Source: G963664935 sp963664935
Lineage (GTDB): Bacteria > Pseudomonadota > Gammaproteobacteria > Methylococcales > G963664935
DNA length: 64,000 nt
Assembly: GCA_963664935.2 (NCBI GenBank)
Contig: CAXXSE010000001.1
Span: 369,267-433,266, forward strand
Direction: 5' to 3'
The position numbers and the translations under genes are program-made. Under the pieces are notes generated by a model. The model did no database searches and had not been told where the DNA came from. It saw only the letters and a list, made by a program, of their open reading frames with translations. Below are positions 1 to 7,243 of this stretch, one piece after another; positions within the stretch are counted from its first letter, which is position 1, and each line of letters starts with the position of its first letter.

Positions 1-2
1 AT

Positions 3-62
3 AAGCCAAGCTCTCAATCGCCTCGACTACAGCTAAGAATTGATGGCAAACCAGCCTTGCTA
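3..62 (+). pseudogene. Upstream fragment of VWD-domain protein gene (left of IS630)
   Basis: Reading from position 3 gives an open frame that includes LQLRIDGKPALL before it meets the IS630 element. Removing the element together with one copy of the TA duplication joins this frame exactly to the open frame that starts at 1300, giving a continuous LLGEDAITLKKGG. The rest of the amino-terminal part lies outside the window on the left. Continuity is seen in the sequence; assignment to the VWD gene rests on that join. Confidence 0.7.
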
Positions 63-86
63 TAGTCTCTAAGAAAAAGAATTTGG
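60..86. repeat. IS630 left terminal inverted repeat
   Basis: This 27-bp end matches the reverse complement of 1274-1300 at about 23 positions. The first bases include the TA target duplication. Confidence 0.85.
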
Positions 87-1297
87 CCAAATGCAGTTAT
101 GCGTGGTCAGCGAGTTCCTTGAATTTCACGAACAGTGCAAGTACCTCATCGGCAGCATTGTTGAATTGCAAGAGGGCCTCTGCGACCTTGTTTTTTAGAT
201 CGTCGAACGTTGGGAAATGATGGAGATGGGTTCCCTGTTCTTTGATTTTTTTCCACAGCTTCTCGATTGGATTGTAGTCGGGTGAGTAAGACGGCAATTG
301 GTAAACAGTCAGTCGGTCTTTATGGTCCTCAAAGAACGCCTTCATTGCCTTGCTGGTATGGTAGCGCGCACCATCCTGTATGAGTACGATAGGCTGTTTG
401 GTTTGTGCAAGCACTTCGGTCAAATAGGTCATGTAGGTTTGTGAGTTAAAGCGTTCTTCCTGGCATTTGTAAAAAAACCGTCCCGTAAAATAATCAATCA
501 AGCCGAGCACCTTGTAGCCTTTACGCTTGCCGGACGTCTTGATGGTCGGTTGCTGGCCTTTTCGTGCCCACGTATAGCTGAGCGACCCCCATTGTGGAAA
601 TGACGCCTCATCGCCAAATAACAGTAGCGCCTTTTTTTGTTTTGCCTCGGCTAGAATCGCTGGCCACTTTTGATCCAGCCACTGTTGGCTGGCCTCTTCA
701 TCCAGGTGATCGGAAACAAACCGTGCCTTTTGATAAGAAAAGCCCATGTTTTTGAGCAATTGACTGATATAGTGAACGCAATAGAACACGCCAAATCGCT
801 CATGGATTAAGCCTTGAATCATTGGGCTGCGCCAGCAATTACCCACAAACCCTGCAGCCGCGGGGCCCGCGTCTATGACAGCCGCTAATTCACTCCGTTG
901 TTCTTTGGTCATTTTCGAAGGCCTTCCCGGTGGCTTCTTCGATCTCAGTCCGACAACACCGCCGACCAACAAACGCTTGATCCATTGTCGAACCGCTTCG
1001 GCTGAAACTCGAAGCATTTTGGCCACCGCTTGAATAACCTGCCCCTCAGCGAAGGCCAGAACTGCTAAGATCCGTTTCACCCACGGCAAATCACCTTTTT
1101 GCTGGGCTCGCTTCAATTCTTCGAGCAAATCATTCTGGTGGGCCTTGGAGAGATTAAGTTTAAAAATTAACATGGGGCAGCTCCTTATTGACTAGAGATT
1201 AACCCATGTCAGACTAAACACTTGTTACTCTAATGTCTAATCGAGCTACCCTGTCGCTATTTTGCTCAGCACGCCAAGATCTTTTTCTTAAAGTCTA
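63..1297 (-). mobile_element. Complete IS630-family insertion sequence
   Basis: The element is 1235 bp and carries one transposase gene on the minus strand. Its ends form imperfect terminal inverted repeats: CTATAGTCTCTAAGAAAAAG at 60-79 against CTATAGACTTTAAGAAAAAG read on the minus strand from 1300, about 23 of 27 bases matching. It is flanked by a TA dinucleotide on both sides (61-62 and 1298-1299), the target duplication typical of IS630/Tc1-mariner elements. Removing the element and one TA restores the host reading frame, so the boundaries are well supported. It interrupts a VWD-domain gene. Confidence 0.93.
97..1173 (-). CDS. IS630 family transposase
   Basis: The 358-residue protein is full length for the family. 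Residues 35-75 form a helix-turn-helix (AKMLRVSAEAVRQWIKRLL) that would bind the terminal repeats. The DDE_3 catalytic core follows, with D188 in FGDEASF, D267 in IQDGARYHTS and E304 in NPIEKLWKKIKE, so all three metal-binding acidic residues are present. It would catalyse cut-and-paste transposition into TA dinucleotides. The reading frame has no lesion and both ends of the element are recognisable, so it may still be active. It is the only gene of the element. Confidence 0.95.
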   Translation of the reverse strand: MLIFKLNLSKAHQNDLLEELKRAQQKGDLPWVKRILAVLAFAEGQVIQAVAKMLRVSAEAVRQWIKRLLVGGVVGLRSKKPPGRPSKMTKEQRSELAAVIDAGPAAAGFVGNCWRSPMIQGLIHERFGVFYCVHYISQLLKNMGFSYQKARFVSDHLDEEASQQWLDQKWPAILAEAKQKKALLLFGDEASFPQWGSLSYTWARKGQQPTIKTSGKRKGYKVLGLIDYFTGRFFYKCQEERFNSQTYMTYLTEVLAQTKQPIVLIQDGARYHTSKAMKAFFEDHKDRLTVYQLPSYSPDYNPIEKLWKKIKEQGTHLHHFPTFDDLKNKVAEALLQFNNAADEVLALFVKFKELADHA

Positions 1298-1300
1298 TAG
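1274..1300. repeat. IS630 right terminal inverted repeat
   Basis: This is the partner of the left end at 60-86. The second TA of the target duplication is at 1298-1299, and host sequence resumes at 1300. Confidence 0.85.
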
Positions 1301-2403
1301 GTGAAGACGCTATTACTCTCAAAAAAGGCGGTCGCATTGTATCCACCAACAATCAGGGTGGCCTGGAAGTTCAATTTCCAGGGGGTACGCGAGTATCAGT
1401 CACCCCTTCCTTTTCGGAAAGCCTCCAGCTCTACTACATGAATATAAACGTTTATCACGGTCGGGCTGTCGAAGGCATAATGGGTGCGATTGCGCCAAAC
1501 AACTGGCTTCCAAGATTATCTAACGGTGATTTTTTAGGGCCCCGTCCCACCAGCCTTGCACAAAGACACGAAGACCTCTATGAAACGTTCGCCGACTCTT
1601 GGCGGGTAGATGAAACGAATTCACTCTTTTACTATGAGCCTGGCCTAACACCAGACTCCTTTGTCGTTGCCGATTGGCCAGTATCAGAGGCTCAAAACTG
1701 CCTGGCTCCACCGCAACCGGGTGTACCCATGACAGCATAGATTACCTCCACAATTGGACAAGCGCAAGCAGAACAACTCTGTGGAGGTCTTGTCGATCTT
1801 CAGCGCCGAGATAATTGCATTCAAGATGTCATGGCAACGGGAGATCCTATTTTTGCAGGAGCTTACCTGCAATCACAAAACCTGGACCAACGAATACTCA
1901 TAGCGCCCCCCGAACTTACCAGCCCGGCACGTAATGCGGAGCTACCGGCCAACCAAGTGGATTTTGAGTGGAGCCCAATTCCTGGCACTGAAGATGTTGA
2001 TGTAACTCATTACCACTGTCTTTGGAAGAGCGCTGAACGCTATGATTTCAACAAATGCACGGTATTAGGCCAAGATGGCGGCCCGCTGGATGAATTTTTC
2101 CCTCCTGCATTGGAGAAATATTTATCGCCTGTTGTTTGTATCATCTTACTAGTGATACTCATGTTGCTTGCGCTAGTACTGTTCATTGCAAACAAACGCA
2201 GAGCATCCTTATTCGTGCTTTTCCTTGCACTACTACTTGCGGTGATTTGCTGGCTTCACATTCAACCCGGTTCAAGTGAGCCGACTAGCGTAAGCATAAA
2301 GAACCTTGAACCTGGTGAAACTTATCGTTGGAAAGTTGTTACTGAAACTAAAGATGGGCTTGTCAATGAAAGTGAAACCTTTCGATTTGAGGTGAAGGAG
2401 TGA
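1300..2403 (+). pseudogene. VWD-domain surface protein with FN3-like tail, broken by IS630 and an amber stop
   Basis: The open frame from 1300 encodes a von Willebrand type D module: GGLEVQFPGGTRV, then VEGIMGAIAPNNW and DLYETFADSWRV, the usual GLLGN and FADSWRV landmarks. A TAG at 1738-1740 interrupts the frame, but the same frame continues (QAEQLCGGLVDLQRRDNCIQ, then DVMATGDPIF) exactly as VWD proteins do, so the gene once ran through to 2403. The tail is an FN3-like domain (NQVDFEWSPIPG and LEPGETYRWKVV) that is split by two hydrophobic helices at about 2125-2260. Two lesions, the IS insertion and the stop, make it very likely dead. The carboxy-terminal 190 codons from the ATG at 1831 remain open. 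Confidence 0.75.
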
Positions 2404-2479
2404 CGTCGGCCAGGTGAAAGAGTATAGGCGGAATAAACGCCCTTTCCCATCCAATCTACTACAAGCAATGTAAAGGGCA

Positions 2480-2775
2480 CGCAAAAGGGCACGGGGTCCG
2501 GTCTTGCATGTTGCACCCTGCCGAATACGGCGCACTACCTGACTAACCGGTGCATAATGCACGCCAAAAAATCCGCTATTTGCCGCATTGTGTAGCCGCC
2601 CGAAATGTAAGCCTGTGCAATCGCTGTATCCCTATCGGCGTATCGTTCCCTGTAATATGCAAGTGGTTTTGCGATGGGCCGCTGCTGGGGTTTGGGGATT
2701 TCGTCCAGTGACTGATTGCATTCTATCCACGACTGAGTTTGAGCAACAAATTCATCGGAACCCGATAGCTCCGCG
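2480..2775 (-). pseudogene. Carboxy-terminal remnant of REP-associated Y1 transposase (RAYT-like)
   Basis: Minus-strand reading gives SGSDEFVAQTQSWIECN, then PIAKPLAYYRERYADRDTAI and AQAYISGGYTMRQIADF, which matches the carboxy-terminal half of RAYT-type IS200-like transposases. One T is missing from a T run near 2569. The frame then shifts and resumes as FGVHYAPVSQVVRRI. The tail contains the characteristic CKTGP segment near 2500. There is no amino-terminal HUH half on this strand, so this is a fossil. Family recognition is by motif only. Confidence 0.65.
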
Positions 2776-2858
2776 CAGCGGAGCTAAAAAAGGGACAGGG
2801 GACAGATTTATTTATGAGCTATACTTCTGGCAAGTAAAATTATTTATAGGAAGTTGGT

Positions 2859-3029
2859 ATGCCTAGAGTCGCGCGTGTGGTGTTACCTAATTACCCGCAT
2901 CATATAGTGCAAAGGGGACACAATCGGCAAGTTGTTTTTGCAGTGGACTCGGATTTTGAATATTATTTGGAAACTTTGTCACAATGGCGTGAGGTTTATG
3001 GCATTCGCGTGTACGCTTGGAAAACCTAG
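2859..3029 (+). pseudogene. Amino-terminal remnant of REP-associated Y1 transposase
   Basis: From an ATG at 2859 the frame encodes MPRVARVVLPNYPHHIVQRG followed by HNRQVVF and YGIRVYAW, the conserved start of RAYT/IS200-like transposases (TnpA_REP). It stops at 3027-3029 just before the HUH motif would appear, leaving 56 residues of a protein normally over 200. The sequence GGGACAGGGGACAGATTTAT just upstream is typical of the leaders of these genes. It is inactive. The opposite-strand carboxy-terminal remnant next door is a separate broken copy. Confidence 0.75.
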
Positions 3030-3115
3030 GGGTCAGACTCGATAGATCATTCAACCCCCCACCGCCCCAAAACAACCAACAATGGTCCTCCAGTAGATTC
3101 CATTTATCTACAAGC

Positions 3116-3496
3116 CTATAAACCCGATAAGTCCTCAGAAAACGCGAGATCCAATTCGCCTGCTATACGTTGGAGTCGCTTATCTTGTGTCCACAGTGAC
3201 GCTTCTGGCGACAAGGATACTGAAGCAAGCAAATGCAAATCCACAAAACCTATGCCTTTACCCATGAGCCGATTACGTTCGAGAAAGTATAACGCTTCCC
3301 TGTCCGAAACCGTCGGGATTACCGGCAAACTAGCCCATAGGTTCAGAAGAACACTACGATCCTTAAGGTTTCCGCAGGCTAATTCCCCAACGATCATTGG
3401 ATGCATGATTACACAATGACGATCAAGTAAAACCGATAAGTTGTGCTCGGCATGACGCAAATGGTCAATCCAAACTGACGTATCAACCAAAATCAC
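3116..3496 (-). CDS. vapC: VapC family PIN-domain toxin ribonuclease
   Basis: The 126-residue protein has the complete PIN active site: D5 in ILVDTSVWIDHL, E38 in IVGELACGN, D86 in GFVDLHLLAS and D105 in LWTQDKRL. VapC toxins are Mg-dependent endoribonucleases that typically cleave tRNA or rRNA when free of antitoxin. The start overlaps the stop of the upstream vapB by four bases (ATGA), the usual translational coupling of a type II pair. Length and catalytic residues are intact, so the toxin is probably functional. Confidence 0.92.
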   Translation of the reverse strand: MILVDTSVWIDHLRHAEHNLSVLLDRHCVIMHPMIVGELACGNLKDRSVLLNLWASLPVIPTVSDREALYFLERNRLMGKGIGFVDLHLLASVSLSPEASLWTQDKRLQRIAGELDLAFSEDLSGL

Positions 3497-3702
3497 TCGG
3501 CGGTATCGACACGACGGCGTGGAACGGATTTAAGTTGTGGTTGAGAACCACCCAGCTTCGCCAGACGACGAGCGCTTTCACGCTCAATCAACGCTTTAAG
3601 ACCTTCGCGAACTAAAGCAGTTTTTCCGGCAACACCAGTAAGACTTTTTGCCTGTTGGAGTAATTCGTCATCAATATTGAGTGTCGTACGCAAAACCATC
3701 AC
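3493..3702 (-). CDS. vapB: VapB family antitoxin
   Basis: The 69-residue protein begins VLRTTLNIDDELLQQAKSL, a ribbon-helix-helix DNA-binding segment of the VapB/DUF2191 type. A short charged tail (ALIERESARRLAKLGG) would wrap the toxin. It is encoded directly before vapC with a four-base overlap, so the pair forms one operon, presumably autorepressed by the antitoxin-toxin complex. The first codon could be either of two adjacent methionines. Assignment follows from length, motif and partner. Confidence 0.88.
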   Translation of the reverse strand: MMVLRTTLNIDDELLQQAKSLTGVAGKTALVREGLKALIERESARRLAKLGGSQPQLKSVPRRRVDTAE

Positions 3703-3948
3703 CGTATGGGAAAAGCATCATTATATGCACCCTATAGATGTACTTCAAGTCGATTAGTTTCGATTTATTGACGTGGGATCTATGGGGAACTGTTGGGTCA
3801 GTGTAAATTATTAGGGTGATAGGTTTAATCTACCAATTTATTTTTGTTGCCAGCATTTTGGCGGATTACGCTAGCGCGAAGCACAAACCGTGGCGTATAT
3901 AATTCTCGTTATACTGTTTTAAAAATCAGTCATCAGGAACTCCCCAAA

Positions 3949-4142
3949 AAGTCTATTCCAATCTATAAATGGCCCTGAAATTGGGAACAGATCATGAATA
4001 ACCTTTTAACTGGAGCGGAAGAGGTGTCAAGGAGGAGTTTGTAGCGTAGCGGAGGAATCTCCTTGACACTTCTGAAGCGTAAGTTAACCTCAATTTATGA
4101 TCTGTTCTCGGTTTCAGGGCCATTTCATATTGGACAAGACTC
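3949..4142. mobile_element. MITE-like palindromic element, copy 1
   Basis: This 194-bp segment has about 50-bp imperfect terminal inverted repeats (left AAATGGCCCTGAAATTGGGA near 3967, right the reverse complement of AAATGGCCCTGAAACCGAGA). It carries an inner hairpin with stem TGTCAAGGAG / CTCCTTGACA at 4025-4034 and 4069-4078. It encodes no protein. An almost identical copy lies in opposite orientation at 30387-30615. Two copies with ends in common and unrelated flanks indicate a mobile, non-autonomous element. It sits immediately upstream of hicA. No autonomous partner transposase is recognised here. Confidence 0.72.
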
Positions 4143-4151
4143 ACCTTGCTT

Positions 4152-4175
4152 AATGATACTATATAAAGTATCATT
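4152..4175. promoter_or_regulatory. Palindromic operator candidate upstream of hicAB
   Basis: AATGATACT and AGTATCATT form a perfect 9-bp inverted repeat around a 6-bp ATATAA spacer, ending seven bases before the hicA start codon. Position and symmetry suit autoregulation by the HicB antitoxin. Binding is inferred. Confidence 0.6.
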
Positions 4176-4181
4176 CTTAAA

Positions 4182-4418
4182 ATGAGCAAGGCAGATAAAG
4201 TGATACAGAAAATGCGAGATAACCCAAAGGATTGGAAGTTAGATTCTTTGGAATCCATCGCAAAAAGGTTTGATATTCAAGTAAGAAAGTCTGGAGGCAG
4301 TCATGCGGTTTTTATGCATCAAGATTCGAGCATTGTGGTGACCGTGCCCTCCAAACGGCCTATTAAGTTAGTTTATATCTATCAGTTTCTAGCGCTAATT
4401 GATGATATTGGAGTGTGA
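4182..4418 (+). CDS. hicA: HicA family mRNA interferase toxin
   Basis: The 78-residue protein has the double-stranded-RNA-binding-like fold signature of HicA, with the catalytic histidine in KSGGSHAVF (about residue 45) and the conserved VPSKRPIK segment before the last helix. HicA toxins cleave mRNA independently of the ribosome. The gene is followed after three bases by hicB. It starts just after a palindromic operator candidate and a MITE-like insertion whose end lies 40 bp upstream. Length is usual for the family and no lesion is seen. Confidence 0.9.
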   Translation: MSKADKVIQKMRDNPKDWKLDSLESIAKRFDIQVRKSGGSHAVFMHQDSSIVVTVPSKRPIKLVYIYQFLALIDDIGV

Positions 4419-4421
4419 TTT

Positions 4422-4781
4422 ATGATTAATATTAAATATCCTTTTGAAATGAAGCCATTATCGAAGGAAGATGGAGATGGTTGGCTAATAATTTTTCCTG
4501 ACCTACCCGGTTGCATGTCTGATGGAGAAACACCAGAAGAAGCCATGGAAAATGGAAACGATGCCTTAGAATGCTGGATTCAAGCTTGCAAGGAAGCTGG
4601 TAGAGAAATACCAAGTCCAGGAGAGTCATCGAGTGGAAAATTTATGACTCGAATTCCTAAAAGTTTGCATAGTCGACTTATTTCAAGAGCAAAGCAAGAA
4701 GGTGTTAGCATGAATGCATTGGTATCCTCATTTATTGCTGAATCTTTAGGCCGAAAGGAAAGTAACTCGAATCAGGCCTAA
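4422..4781 (+). CDS. hicB: HicB family antitoxin
   Basis: The 119-residue protein opens with the degenerate RNase H-like HicB fold (GWLIIFPDLPGCMSDGETPE). It ends with a ribbon-helix-helix segment (KFMTRIPKSLHSRLISRAKQ, then SMNALVSSFIAESL), which would bind the operator upstream of hicA. The toxin-first order is normal for hicAB. HicB neutralises HicA and represses the operon. The gene is intact. Confidence 0.9.
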   Translation: MINIKYPFEMKPLSKEDGDGWLIIFPDLPGCMSDGETPEEAMENGNDALECWIQACKEAGREIPSPGESSSGKFMTRIPKSLHSRLISRAKQEGVSMNALVSSFIAESLGRKESNSNQA

Positions 4782-4804
4782 TCGACGGACGAGATGGAAC
4801 AAAC

Positions 4805-5961
4805 TCAATTCCCAGACCCAGAGTCAAATCGAAAAACCCTATCGTCCCAAAGCTCTCGAAGAAATTCTTGATACGGCCAAATAACGATGCCATCCTCGGT
4901 GATCCTTTTCTTTGTATCAAGGCTGACGACACAGAATTGGGCTACCAAGTCTTCTTCCGCCAAGGCGCGCAGACCCTTCAGATGTTTATCCACAACGTGG
5001 TTTGTTCCTTTGACTTCAATTGCCAGCCGACTGCCCACGACAAAATCGACTTCGAATTGAGAGGTTGATCTCCAATATTGCAATGGTTCATCAATCCGTG
5101 AATAGGACAAATACGCCCTTAACTCCAACGCCATGAAGTGCTCAAAAGCCTTACCAAATAATTCGGATCTAAGTTCAACCTTCCACGCCGCGTCAGATTG
5201 TTGACGACGCCGACATCGAAAAAGAAATGTTTTGACCGCGTGATGGCCTTACGTTTTTTGGTCGACCTAAAAGCAGGAACAAGAAATCCAATCAAAGTAT
5301 CCTGTAGAATTTGAAAATAGGCTTCTACAGTTTTGACTTTTACTCCGGAATCGCTACTGATGTTCGTATAGCTAATTTCATCCCCGTTGGCTAGCGCGCA
5401 TACTTCCAAAAAACGCGTGAACCCCGGCAAGTTTCTGGTCAATGATTCCGCTTGTATTTCTTCTTTAAGGTAGGTTCCGACATAAGCCTTTAAGAATTCC
5501 TTTGCATATTCTTTCCCGTAAAATTCTGGGAGGCCCGTAGAATTAATGTAGGTGAGAAGGTCGAAATTTTCGATCTCGGCCGAAACCAGAGGGAGAAGTT
5601 CCGCGGTAAACGCTCGTCCCGCCAATAAATTTGCCGCGCCTCGTTTTAACTTTCTAGCACTGCTTCCGGTCAACAAGAATTTTTGTTTACGCTTGGCGAT
5701 CAAACGGTGAACCTCGTCAAGTAGAGCCGGGAGTTTCTGAATTTCGTCAATTACGACGAGATCGTCCGCCGTTGTCTCCTCGGAAATAATCCCAGGATCT
5801 CTTAGCAAACGCTGAAAAATTTTTGGATCCAAAAGGTCGTAGACCCTGGCGTTGGGGAGGCACTGTTCAATTAACGTGCTTTTGCCGGTCGCACGAGGGC
5901 CAAAAATGAAAAAGCTACGTATTTGCAAAAGGTCAACGAGTTTGAGATTGCGTTTGTACAT
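4805..5961 (-). pseudogene. Frameshifted DUF4143-type AAA ATPase
   Basis: The first 280-codon part has a Walker A (FGPRATGKST), Walker B (LVVIDEIQKLP) and sensor LLTGSSARKLKRGAANLLAG, typical of the AAA_14/DUF4143 family. The frame breaks near 5160. The next frame carries the expected continuation ELFGKAFEHFMALELRAYL and the DUF4143 nuclease-like segment FEVDFVVGSRLAIEVKG. The whole span is 1157 bp, one base short of a multiple of three, so a single-base deletion explains it. An intact member of the same family lies at 21575-22741. Function of the family is poorly known; some members associate with toxin-antitoxin-rich islands. Confidence 0.85.
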
Positions 5962-6505
5962 CGCCTGCCTGATAAGATCATGAATAATAAATACCGATTA
6001 TCATAATATTCGGCAATAAGGCATCTGTCAATGAGGCTTTATGAATATTTCATTGGCGTAGCAAACATGGACCACTCACTGTATCGGACTATGCGCGCTA
6101 TCCTATCAAAACCGTACGCGATGCCCTTATGGGCTTGCCTAATCCAACGTCTATAAGACATAGTTTGGCCAGTCATGAGATTCGTTCGGGTACCCGGCCC
6201 TATACAGGAGATAGCAGGAGCTTGCTTGATGAGCCTTAAAAAGCTCTGAAGGAGGGAGATTACGATGTTCCCGATATATTTCGAAAATTGTCGCTTCCAA
6301 CGGGCGCTCGTGACACTTGCCTCTGAGATCTTATCCCTGGGTAGCGAGTAGCCCATATGAAAAATAACAACCCACAAACATATTCCCGATACGAACCATC
6401 AAGGTTCAGAGGTTTAAAGAAGCCTGGAAAGGAGCTTGCGGAATCAGCCGCATGGTAAGCCTCGTGCCGTCCACCGCATGATGAACCCCCGTCGTGCCCA
6501 AATAA
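5962..6505. other. Gene-poor stretch with possible integrase debris
   Basis: No intact gene is seen. On the plus strand near 6405-6500 the peptide QRFKEAWKGACGISR, followed in another frame by RAVHRMMNPRRAQ, vaguely resembles the FKKAWKTAC...RRTAVRNMVRAG segment of phage-type tyrosine recombinases. If real it is a heavily decayed remnant. A 112-codon minus-strand open frame here (6039-6377) has no recognisable features and is probably chance. Confidence 0.3.
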
Positions 6506-7240
6506 TCAATTTCTGGAATCAAGAAGTTTGGCCAATTTATCCGCGGGAAGATAACCGGGCCAGGTATTTCCGTCATCGAATACGATCATAGGCGTTCCTC
6601 TGGCGCCGAAAGCGCTGCTTAGCGCCATGTGTTCGAGAACCGGATTGTCGCAGGTTTTGGTTTCCATGGTTTGACCTTGCTTGGCGGCGGTCAAAGCTTT
6701 GTTTCGATCATCCGAGCACCAGACCGACACCGCTTTATTATAAGAATCTGAATCTTTACCGGCGCGGGGGAAAAAAAGATACTGTATGGATATTCCACGC
6801 TCCAGATATTGATCGATTTCCGAATGCAACTTTCGGCAATAACCGCAATCGATGTCGGTGAAAACCGACACAACATGTTTGGGTTTTTCGGATTTAAAAA
6901 TAACCATCTTCTCCGGCCCAACCTTGTCAATCGCATTGGCTCGAGCACGAGCAACCTTCGGTTCGGTAAGATCCTTTTTGGTTTTTAGGTCTCTCAAGGT
7001 TCCTTGAAGCAGGTACCGGCCATCCGCGGACACGTAATACAATTGCGGCCCGATGAATACTTCGTATAGACCTTTAACTTCGGATGGTTGAACGGTATCG
7101 ACCTTAAGTCCTGGATAAGCACGCTCAATTGAATTCTTTATCGTATTTTGATCCGCTATCGTTGAAGTCACAAACACGGACAAACATAAAATCACACCGT
7201 ATTTCAATAAGTTATTTATCATTAATTTTTCCATTTTCAA
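6506..7240 (-). CDS. dsbC: Thiol:disulfide interchange protein DsbC
   Basis: The 244-residue protein has a signal peptide (YGVILCLSVFVTSTIAD, cleavage near residue 29) and an amino-terminal dimerisation domain. Its thioredoxin domain has the active site C132-G-Y-C135 (DIDCGYCRKLH) and the cis-proline loop RGTPMIVF. A further cysteine pair (about 176 and 197) matches the structural disulfide of DsbC. In the periplasm it isomerises wrong disulfides and is kept reduced by DsbD. It lies four bases after rseP in the same direction; in many gammaproteobacteria dsbC follows xerD instead, so its place here is unusual. Confidence 0.93.
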   Translation of the reverse strand: MKMEKLMINNLLKYGVILCLSVFVTSTIADQNTIKNSIERAYPGLKVDTVQPSEVKGLYEVFIGPQLYYVSADGRYLLQGTLRDLKTKKDLTEPKVARARANAIDKVGPEKMVIFKSEKPKHVVSVFTDIDCGYCRKLHSEIDQYLERGISIQYLFFPRAGKDSDSYNKAVSVWCSDDRNKALTAAKQGQTMETKTCDNPVLEHMALSSAFGARGTPMIVFDDGNTWPGYLPADKLAKLLDSRN

Positions 7241-7243
7241 TGA

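Noticed and set aside
1738..1740. TAG as a reassigned codon (for example pyrrolysine)
   Set aside because: Core genes such as map and ppc end in TAG in normal positions, and no pyl genes are seen. The two internal TAGs are better explained as nonsense mutations.
6039..6377. 112-codon minus-strand open frame as a gene
   Set aside because: No signal, motif or ribosome site; composition unlike a real protein; it lies in a gene-poor zone.
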